A DNA stretch of 14,638 nucleotides. It comes from an uncultured Collinsella sp. Its GTDB lineage: Bacteria; Actinomycetota; Coriobacteriia; Coriobacteriales; Coriobacteriaceae. Within the stretch, counting starts at the first letter, position 1; every line of letters starts with the position of its first letter. The notes beneath the pieces are model-generated. The model had not been told where the DNA came from and ran no database searches. It was given only the letters and a program-made list of their open reading frames with translations. Shown one piece after another: positions 7,473 through 12,858 of this stretch. Position numbers and translations under genes: made by a program. The DNA lies in assembly GCA_902492185.1 (NCBI GenBank), contig CABUKY010000029.1, positions 1 to 14,638 on the forward strand, given 5' to 3'.

Positions 7473-7493
7473 TGCGAGTGCTCGCAGTAAAAT
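7473..7493 (+). promoter_or_regulatory. Possible -10 element with adjacent dyad ahead of the small membrane protein gene
   Basis: TAAAAT at 7488-7493 resembles a -10 hexamer. Immediately upstream is the dyad TGCGAG-TG-CTCGCA (7473-7486), where a regulator could bind between -35 and -10. No good -35 is visible, so this is tentative. Otherwise 7383-7549 holds nothing recognised. Confidence 0.25.
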
Positions 7494-7549
7494 ACCCTTG
7501 CGACGCATCCCGTGCGCGGGCGGCCGACGACTCGATCGGAGGTCCCCAA

Positions 7550-7702
7550 ATGCTGAAATTCCTTAACGCGCTCGCCGCCCTCGCGGCGGTGGGCTCGTTC
7601 GTCATCGCGTTTCTTGACTCGTATGAGGTTCGGTTTAAGGTCCGTAGGCGCACGCGCGGTGCGGACGGTAGAAGGCATTTGCGCCGTAACAAGCGCAAAT
7701 AA
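7550..7702 (+). CDS. Small basic single-span membrane protein, 50 residues
   Basis: The ATG at 7550 follows GGAGG with 7 bases spacing, a strong ribosome site. The protein starts MLKFLNALAALAAVGSFVIA, a hydrophobic segment at about 3-21, then a short linker and a very basic tail (VRRRTRGADGRRHLRRNKRK). The topology is predicted as one membrane helix with the charged tail in the cytoplasm. The frame is open upstream to 7472, but only this start has a ribosome site. A terminator-like hairpin follows directly after the stop, so it is a complete one-gene unit. I do not recognise the family. Possible roles such as a type I toxin-like peptide or membrane protein regulator are speculation. The flanking terminators and ribosome site make it likely to be expressed. 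Confidence 0.65.
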   Translation: MLKFLNALAALAAVGSFVIAFLDSYEVRFKVRRRTRGADGRRHLRRNKRK

Positions 7703-7732
7703 GAATGCCCGGGGTTCGGAGCCCGGGCATTT
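7703..7732 (+). terminator. Terminator-like hairpin after the small gene
   Basis: AATGCCCGGG (7704-7713) pairs with CCCGGGCATT (7722-7731). The T-run afterwards is short (TT then AAC), so termination may be incomplete. It begins two bases after the stop codon of the 50-residue protein. Confidence 0.6.
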
Positions 7733-7807
7733 AACAAAAGCTGAAAACTAGGCCGCCCGCGCTCCCAAACATTTACGCGGGGTGCGTCGTTTTCTATTGA
7801 CATTGTA

Positions 7808-7833
7808 TCCCGAATCGCCCAGCCGATTCGGGA
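7808..7833. promoter_or_regulatory. 10-bp dyad upstream of the AbiEii-type module
   Basis: TCCCGAATCG (7808-7817) and CGATTCGGGA (7824-7833) form a perfect inverted repeat with a 6-base centre, followed by CATTTTG. A consensus-like TTGACA lies at 7797-7802, but no -10 sits at the right distance. It could be an operator, or a weak terminator isolating the module. Confidence 0.4.
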
Positions 7834-7896
7834 CATTTTGAAAACGCAAATGCGGGCCTATGCATAAGAGGAAGCTCGTTAATTCCGAAAATTATG

Positions 7897-7920
7897 TATA
7901 ATTCCAATATAAACTGGAAT
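7897..7920 (+). promoter_or_regulatory. -10 element TATAAT overlapped by a possible operator
   Basis: TATAAT at 7897-7902 is a perfect -10 hexamer; no convincing -35 is present. The dyad ATTCCA (7901-7906) and TGGAAT (7915-7920) starts inside it. The position would suit autoregulation by the winged-helix protein encoded next. Because the ATG at 7894 overlaps this hexamer, translation probably starts further downstream. Confidence 0.45.
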
Positions 7921-7932
7921 CAAACGAAAACG

Positions 7933-8901
7933 ATGGAAATGAACGAAGCGCTAATCTACTTACAAGAAGCACTAGGCCTCTCCGCCAAGACCAAAAATTG
8001 GCCTGGATCCGCGCACTTGCCGTTGCATCTGCGGGCGATTGAGGTCCGCGCTGTTGACGCAAACGGTTTTTCGTTTTTGCTTGCAAGTTTGCCTACTGGC
8101 GTCGGGCTTCCCGAGGCTAAGAGAGTCTATAGTCAGCTAGCCTTACGCGCGGAGACTCCTGTTGTCGTTTCGTTTCCTGATGCCGATGCGCGTCAGCGCA
8201 AAGCATTGGTCGCACAAGGGATTCCCTTTGTCTGCCCAGGTAGACAGGCTTTTCTTCCATTTATGGGCACAGCCTGCACGGAGAGGGGCGGTGCCTGGTT
8301 TCGCAATCACGCGACCAAGATGTCACCCAACGCACAGGCTGCCGCAATCTGGGGAGCAGCCCAGGAGCCATATCGCCCCTATGACCTTTGTCGCGCGCTT
8401 GGGATTTCGGCAAGCCGCGCGAGTGAGGCCATAACCGAGCTTGTTGACAGGGGGCTCGCGAGGCGCGAGCGTTGCGAGCGACGTGTTGTCGTGCTCCCTG
8501 TTGCCGTTGATCTTCTGCTTAGCGAGCACATGACAGAGCTCTCCTCGCCTGTCTCGAAGGTCTTTTTTGCAAGGAAGACACCGCAGATTGACTGTCTTGT
8601 TGACGCCGGGGAGACGGCGCTCGCCGCGCGTTCCATGCTCGCTGCACCGGGCATGGAACAAAAGGCCGTCTTAAGAAGTGCATGGCGTAAACTGAGCGAC
8701 CTCGAAGTCGCAGACGGGGAGTTGCCGGATAACGAAACGGCGATGATCCAAGTGTGGCGCTATGCGCCCGTGTTTGCCGGTTCCTCCCGTGTCGACGACA
8801 TTTCGCTTGCGCTATCTTTGGCGGCAATCGACGATGAGCGAATTCAGCTCGAAGTCGATCGCATGTTTGGAAAGGAATATCCATGGCAAGAAGCGCTGTA
8901 G
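7933..8901 (+). CDS. Winged-helix protein, putative antitoxin/regulator of AbiEii-type module
   Basis: 322 residues from ATG 7933; ATG 7939 is an alternative, and neither has a strong ribosome site. An upstream in-frame ATG at 7894 overlaps the -10 element and is disfavoured. Residues 1-145 form a domain I do not firmly know, with a notable GIPFVCPGRQAFLPFMG at 96-112. Residues about 148-190 (YDLCRALGISASRASEAITE, then LVDRGLARRE and a basic strand RVVVLPV) fit a MarR-like winged helix-turn-helix. The C-terminal ~130 residues are acidic and mainly helical. The gene overlaps the downstream nucleotidyltransferase by 19 bases, showing translational coupling. By analogy with AbiEi/AbiEii, where a winged-helix antitoxin represses the operon, it may be the antitoxin and autoregulator. 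Known AbiEi proteins are nearer 200 residues with an N-terminal helix-turn-helix, so this one is divergent. Confidence 0.75.
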   Translation: MEMNEALIYLQEALGLSAKTKNWPGSAHLPLHLRAIEVRAVDANGFSFLLASLPTGVGLPEAKRVYSQLALRAETPVVVSFPDADARQRKALVAQGIPFVCPGRQAFLPFMGTACTERGGAWFRNHATKMSPNAQAAAIWGAAQEPYRPYDLCRALGISASRASEAITELVDRGLARRERCERRVVVLPVAVDLLLSEHMTELSSPVSKVFFARKTPQIDCLVDAGETALAARSMLAAPGMEQKAVLRSAWRKLSDLEVADGELPDNETAMIQVWRYAPVFAGSSRVDDISLALSLAAIDDERIQLEVDRMFGKEYPWQEAL

Positions 8902-9656
8902 AAGGTCTCCAAAAATTTCAGCAGCATATGCAAGAAGCTGCAGGATCGTATGCTCTTATCGGCGGCACGGCATGCGACATTTTGCTCGCGGAGGCGGGAC
9001 TTCCGTTTAGGGCGACTCACGATTTTGATGTGGTAATTGTCGCCGATGACCGGTTGCCTCAGACGGCAGAAGCTATATGGACTTTGGTGCGTGATGGCGG
9101 TTATCGCTGCGGCTGGGGCGAAGGCAAAGACTCATGTTTTTATCGGTTTACAGAGCCTAAGAGGCCGGGTTACCCTCATATGATCGAACTCTTCGGGAAG
9201 TGCCCTGACTTTCTAAAGGGTCGTGAGGGGATTGATGTGGCGCCAATTCACGTTGATGAAAACATAAGCAGTCTTTCGGCAATTTTGTTGGACGATGCTT
9301 ACTATAGCTTGCTCCTTCAGGGAATTCGGACCGTAGGCGGCGTTTCGGTCCTGGGTACGGAATACATTGTTCCGTTCAAAGCGAAGGCGTATCTCGACCT
9401 AAAAGCTAGAAGGGAAGCGGGGGAGAACGTTGATTCGAGGAAGGTAAAAAAGCATAAACGCGATGCGCTGAGACTTGCTCAGCTGCTTGGCGAGTCGGAA
9501 GGTGTCGATCTGCGCGGAGAACTGAAGGACGATATGCTTGCGTTTGTCAAAGATTGTGAGGTGGGCGACGTCAATCTGAAACAGATTGGGGTTGCGGGCG
9601 TAACGATGGCGCAGTTGCTCGAGACGATGAAAGCAACATATGGTTTGATTGGTTGA
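8883..9656 (+). CDS. AbiEii/AbiGii-like nucleotidyltransferase, putative toxin
   Basis: 257 residues, starting at ATG 8883 behind AAAGGA and inside the end of the upstream gene. The N-terminus shows the nucleotidyltransferase signature: YALIGGTACDILL at 23-35 (Gly27, Gly28, Thr29), then THDFDVVIV at 45-53 with Asp47 and Asp49 as likely metal ligands. MIELF at 100-104 may give a third acidic residue. Lysines at 166 and 168 (VPFKAKAYLDLKAR) and the motif DSRKVKKHKRD at 184-194 fit the conserved Lys/Asp region of AbiEii-type proteins. Family members such as MenT and AbiEii transfer nucleotides, in studied cases to tRNA acceptor ends, and act as toxins in abortive infection; the substrate here is unknown. 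The spacing between GG and DxD is about 18 residues, rather long. It pairs with the upstream winged-helix gene. A housekeeping nucleotidyltransferase role cannot be excluded. Confidence 0.8.
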   Translation: MARSAVEGLQKFQQHMQEAAGSYALIGGTACDILLAEAGLPFRATHDFDVVIVADDRLPQTAEAIWTLVRDGGYRCGWGEGKDSCFYRFTEPKRPGYPHMIELFGKCPDFLKGREGIDVAPIHVDENISSLSAILLDDAYYSLLLQGIRTVGGVSVLGTEYIVPFKAKAYLDLKARREAGENVDSRKVKKHKRDALRLAQLLGESEGVDLRGELKDDMLAFVKDCEVGDVNLKQIGVAGVTMAQLLETMKATYGLIG

Positions 9657-9671
9657 GTGGGGTTACGTGGC

Positions 9672-9702
9672 CCGGACGGTGCAGCCAAGCTGCGTTGTCC
9701 GG
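9672..9702 (+). promoter_or_regulatory. 14-pair RNA hairpin downstream of the nucleotidyltransferase gene
   Basis: Bases 9672-9685 can pair continuously with 9689-9702 around a CAA loop, including three central G-U pairs (9678-9680 with 9694-9696). G-U pairs form only in the plus-strand transcript, so the structure is best read as RNA. There is no T-run. It may mark the 3' end of the module mRNA or be a leader structure for the sortase. Confidence 0.45.
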
Positions 9703-9767
9703 CGCATGAGCTCGCTAATCGGCTATTATTTGTTTAGACAACCTGAGCTGTAGAGGAGTGACCGGCG

Positions 9768-10706
9768 ATGGTGCAGGGCGCCAAACATATGAAGAGCAAT
9801 AACGCCGCGGACAACGGCGGCTCAAGCCCTCAGCCCAAACCTCAACCAAAGTCCAAGCGTCGTCGTAAGCGATTGCCGCGCTGGGCCGATCGGCTCATCA
9901 CCATCGTCATTATCCTTATTGGCGTGGGCCTTATGACCTGGCCGTGGATCTTGGACCGGCTCGAGGCCTCGGGCGTGTTCAACCAGATCAGCACCGTGTC
10001 CAGCACCGTGGACGCGCTGTCTGCCGAGGAGCGCGAGCGCATCCTGCTCCAGGCGCGCTCCTTTAACGAGCAGCTGGCGGGCGAGGCCACCGAGCTTCCC
10101 GCCGACCAGATCGAGCCCTACGCTCAGCAGCTTATCTTTGACCGCGACCCCATGATGAGCTGGGTCGAGATTCCCTCCATCGACGTGAGCATGCCCATCT
10201 ACCACGGCACGAGCGAGGAAGTCCTTATGGCGGGCGTCGGCCACCTGGAGGGCACGAGCCTGCCGGTGGGCGGCACCTCGACGCATTGCGTGCTCACCGC
10301 GCACTCGGGTATGCGCAACCTGAGCATGTTCGACGACATTCACTCGCTGGAGCCCGGCGACCTGGTGCTGCTGCACACCATGAACAAGACGCTCGCCTAC
10401 AAGATGGTGGACTCCGAGGTCGTGCTGCCCGAGGAGATGGAATCGCTGACTATCGAGCCGGGCGCCGACAAGGTGACGCTCGTCACCTGCACACCCTACG
10501 GCGTGAACGACCATCGCCTGCTGGTGCATTGCGTGCGCACCGAGTACAACAAGAAGGACGTCGACAAGCAAAAGTCGCTGGCCGGCCGCCACTGGGGCAA
10601 GCGCGAGTTTGCCGTGCTCATTGTGGTCGTAGCCATTGTGCTGTTGCTGCTGGACATCGTGATCCACGCGGTCCGCAAACGCCGCAAGGCCAAGGCCTCG
10701 GCATAG
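9768..10706 (+). CDS. Class C sortase, not adjacent to an intact pilin gene
   Basis: 312 residues, with AGAGGAG 9 bases before ATG 9768; an in-frame ATG at 9789 is less well placed. A Lys/Arg/Pro-rich cytoplasmic N-terminus is followed by a membrane helix at 42-62, an alpha-helical stalk (SAEERERILLQARSFNEQLA), a possible EPY lid at 116-118, and the core from about 131 (SWVEIPSIDVSMPIYHG). The catalytic set is complete: His179 (LTAHSG), Cys241 in TLVTC, Arg250 (NDHRLL). A second membrane helix lies at 281-300 with a basic tail. The core is clearly related to that of the sortase at 4923, but the termini differ. Unusual are extra cysteines at 174 (THCVLTAH, where Ala is more usual) and 255 near the active site. 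No intact pilin is adjacent; the decayed pilin at 6758-7243 may be its lost substrate gene. It could also serve pilins encoded elsewhere. Confidence 0.92.
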   Translation: MVQGAKHMKSNNAADNGGSSPQPKPQPKSKRRRKRLPRWADRLITIVIILIGVGLMTWPWILDRLEASGVFNQISTVSSTVDALSAEERERILLQARSFNEQLAGEATELPADQIEPYAQQLIFDRDPMMSWVEIPSIDVSMPIYHGTSEEVLMAGVGHLEGTSLPVGGTSTHCVLTAHSGMRNLSMFDDIHSLEPGDLVLLHTMNKTLAYKMVDSEVVLPEEMESLTIEPGADKVTLVTCTPYGVNDHRLLVHCVRTEYNKKDVDKQKSLAGRHWGKREFAVLIVVVAIVLLLLDIVIHAVRKRRKAKASA

Positions 10707-10720
10707 GACATCGTTCAGAA

Positions 10721-10754
10721 CCACCACAACGGGGAAAGGCACCTATGTGGTGGT
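10721..10754 (+). repeat. 9-bp inverted repeat after the second sortase
   Basis: ACCACCACA (10721-10729) and TGTGGTGGT (10746-10754) are exact reverse complements with a 16-base loop, followed by CGGGGCTTTC. It resembles the longer hairpin just downstream (AACCACCACAAC versus AACCATCACAAC, 11 of 12 identical). It may be a weak terminator or one unit of a dispersed repeat. Confidence 0.5.
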
Positions 10755-10764
10755 CGGGGCTTTC

Positions 10765-10835
10765 AAACCATCACAACATTCGATAAAAATTTCGATTTTG
10801 ACGAAAAACATCGAATGTTGTGATGGTTTTTGTTG
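10765..10835 (+). terminator. 20-bp perfect stem, terminator-like, between the second sortase and gatC
   Basis: Bases 10765-10784 and 10810-10829 are exact reverse complements (20 pairs). The 25-base A/T-rich loop holds a small inner hairpin (AAAAT-TTCG-ATTTT). The plus-strand side ends in a GGTTTTTG run, so it reads as an intrinsic terminator for the sortase transcript, separating it from gatCAB. The rest of 10836-10990 has no supported gene. Confidence 0.65.
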
Positions 10836-10904
10836 TGGGCGCGACGGTCGCCGTTGCGGGCGAGGCGGTTTTCGCTGTGGACGGTGCGGTTTCGTTGCAG
10901 AACC

Positions 10905-10933
10905 GCCAGCCCGCCGCCTGCCAGCCCGCCGCC
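10905..10933. repeat. Tandem 14-bp direct repeat
   Basis: GCCAGCCCGCCGCC occurs at 10905-10918 and again at 10920-10933, separated by one T. It lies in the non-coding stretch upstream of the gat promoter and was probably formed by replication slippage. Confidence 0.6.
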
Positions 10934-10991
10934 CTCGTTACGTTTTCGCTGCATTTGGGTAAAGCGCCTGCTCCGAGCCGGCGTTGCCCTG

Positions 10992-10997
10992 TATACT
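10992..10997 (+). promoter_or_regulatory. Probable -10 element of the gatCAB promoter
   Basis: TATACT at 10992-10997 is one base from TATAAT and lies 35 bases before the gatC start. No strong -35 is seen at 16-18 bases upstream. It is the best promoter candidate in the gap and follows a strong terminator. Confidence 0.5.
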
Positions 10998-11032
10998 AGA
11001 GCGGTTTATCTGTTATGCGGAAGGGAGCGCCT

Positions 11033-11344
11033 ATGGCACTCAGCGAGAAAGACGTGCGCGGCATCGCCGAGTACGCAAAGATCGCACTGACCGATGACGA
11101 GCTCACCCAGATGACGTCCTACCTGAACGACGCCGTCCAGATGCTCGAGCCCGTCTTGCAATATGACTTGCCCGACGTGGAGCCCACGTTCCATCCCATC
11201 GGAAGCCTGTCCAACGTGATGGGCGATGACCTGCGCGAGCCCGAGCGCGACCTGCCGCTCGACGTTGCGCTCGAAAACGCCGGCAGCGCGCGCGACCGCT
11301 ACTTCCGCGTGCCGTCCATTTTGGGAGAGGGGGAGAGCGAGTAA
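11033..11344 (+). CDS. gatC: Asp-tRNA(Asn)/Glu-tRNA(Gln) amidotransferase subunit C
   Basis: 103-residue small subunit of the GatCAB amidotransferase, which wraps around GatA and stabilises its contact with GatB. The ATG at 11033 is chosen for its AAGGGAG ribosome site 5 bases upstream; an in-frame ATG at 11015 lacks one. Typical GatC features: an N-terminal helical segment (DVRGIAEYAKIALTDDEL), VEPTFHPIGSLSNVMGDDL in the middle, and the terminal RDRYFRVPSIL. Length matches the family (about 95-105). The TAA stop overlaps the gatA ATG by one base, indicating translational coupling in a three-gene operon. It is the first gene after the promoter at 10992. Confidence 0.97.
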   Translation: MALSEKDVRGIAEYAKIALTDDELTQMTSYLNDAVQMLEPVLQYDLPDVEPTFHPIGSLSNVMGDDLREPERDLPLDVALENAGSARDRYFRVPSILGEGESE

Positions 11345-12858
11345 TGGCGCTAAGCTTCGATTCCCTTACCGCCGCCCAGATCGCCGCGGGCGTTGTCGCC
11401 GGTGACTTTACCGCTACCGAGGTGGCTCAGGCCTCCCTTGCCGCCATCGAGGCGCGCGAGGGCGGGGTCCAGGCATTCCTGCAGGTGTCGCCCGAGCTTG
11501 CGCTCGAGGCCGCCGCGCGCGTGGATGCCGACCGTGCCGCAGGCAAGCCGCTGCCCCCGCTCGCGGGCGTGCCGTTGGCCATCAAGGACAACATGAACCT
11601 CGTGGGCACGCGCACCACCTGCGCTTCCAGCATGCTCGAGAACTACCAGAGTGTCTACACCGCCACCTGCGTCCAGCGCATGCTCGATGCCGGCTGTCTG
11701 CCCATGGGCAAGGCCAACATGGACGAGTTCGCCTTTGGCAGCTCCACCGAGAGCTCGGCGTTCCACCGCACCAACAACCCCTGGGATACCGAGCGCGTGC
11801 CCGGCGGCTCCTCGGGCGGCTCCGCTGCCGCCGTCGCCGCGGGCGAGGTCGCGCTCTCGCTGGGCTCGGACACCGGCGGTTCCATTCGTCAGCCGGCGTC
11901 GTTGTGCGGCGTGGTGGGCTTTAAGCCCACGTATGGCGCCGTGAGCCGTTACGGCGTGGTTGCCTTTGGCTCGTCGCTCGACCAGGTGGGACCCTTTGGC
12001 CGCACGGTCGAGGATGTCGCGCTGGCCATGAATGCGCTTACCGGCGCGGGCCACGATCCGTACGACTGCACCAGCCAGGATTGCGCCGTCGATTTTACCG
12101 AGCATCTCAACGACAGCATCGAGGGCAAGCGCGTGGGCATCATCCCTGCGTTTATGGAGGCCGAGGGCCTGACGCCCGAGGTCAAGGCCGCTGTTCAGCG
12201 CGCTGCCCAGGAGTTGCAGAACCAGGGTGCCGAGCTGGTCGAGGTCGACCTGCCGCACCTGGACGCCGCTATCGCCGCCTACTACGTCATCGGCCCGGCC
12301 GAGGCGTTCTCCAACCTGGCCCGCTTCGACGGCATTCGCTACGGCTACCAGGAGGAGGGCTGCGCCAACCTGTCCGACCAGAGCTCGCTTTCGCGCGCCC
12401 ACGGCTTTGGCGCCGAGGCCAAGCGCCGTCAGATGCTCGGCGCCTACCTGCTGAGCTCGGGCGTGTACGACAAGTACTACTACGCTGCGCAAAAGGCCCG
12501 CACGCTCATCACGCAGGACTACGACGCCGCGTATGCCAAGGTGGACACCATCCTCATGCCTGCCTCGCCGCGCACGGCCTTTAAGTTTGGCGAGATCAGC
12601 GACCCCACGCAGATGTATCTCTCCGACCTGTACACCATCTCGCTCAACATTTGCGGCAACGGTGGTATCTCGGTGCCGCTGGGCCTGGGCGAGGATACTC
12701 AGCTGCCCGTTTCTGCCCAGCTGGTGGGTCCGGCCTTTAAGGACCGTCAGCTGCTCACGTTTGCCCGCGCCCTGGAGCGCGGCTTTGCCGATGCCGCCAC
12801 GGGTGCGCCCGCGCTTTCCGTCGCGCCCGATTTTGCCGGGAAGGGAGGCGAGCTGTAA
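11344..12858 (+). CDS. gatA: Asp-tRNA(Asn)/Glu-tRNA(Gln) amidotransferase subunit A
   Basis: 504-residue amidase-signature subunit that hydrolyses glutamine (or asparagine) and delivers ammonia through a channel to GatB. The Ser-cis-Ser-Lys triad is intact: Lys81 (PLAIKDNMN), Ser156 in GGSSGGSAAA and nucleophile Ser180 in GSDTGGSIRQ, equivalent to K79, S154 and S178 of Staphylococcus aureus GatA. The C-terminal half shows the usual ALSLAAG-family pattern around SDLYTISLNICGNGGISVPL. The start ATG overlaps the gatC stop (TAATG), and its own stop overlaps the gatB ATG in the same way. With GatB and GatC it amidates misacylated Glu-tRNA(Gln) and/or Asp-tRNA(Asn). Nothing in the sequence looks damaged. 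Confidence 0.98.
   Translation: MALSFDSLTAAQIAAGVVAGDFTATEVAQASLAAIEAREGGVQAFLQVSPELALEAAARVDADRAAGKPLPPLAGVPLAIKDNMNLVGTRTTCASSMLENYQSVYTATCVQRMLDAGCLPMGKANMDEFAFGSSTESSAFHRTNNPWDTERVPGGSSGGSAAAVAAGEVALSLGSDTGGSIRQPASLCGVVGFKPTYGAVSRYGVVAFGSSLDQVGPFGRTVEDVALAMNALTGAGHDPYDCTSQDCAVDFTEHLNDSIEGKRVGIIPAFMEAEGLTPEVKAAVQRAAQELQNQGAELVEVDLPHLDAAIAAYYVIGPAEAFSNLARFDGIRYGYQEEGCANLSDQSSLSRAHGFGAEAKRRQMLGAYLLSSGVYDKYYYAAQKARTLITQDYDAAYAKVDTILMPASPRTAFKFGEISDPTQMYLSDLYTISLNICGNGGISVPLGLGEDTQLPVSAQLVGPAFKDRQLLTFARALERGFADAATGAPALSVAPDFAGKGGEL

Noticed and set aside
10822..10999. A 58-codon frame between the second sortase and gatC
   Set aside because: Its ATG lies within the right arm of the 20-bp terminator stem, with no ribosome site, and it crosses the tandem repeat and the gat -10 element.
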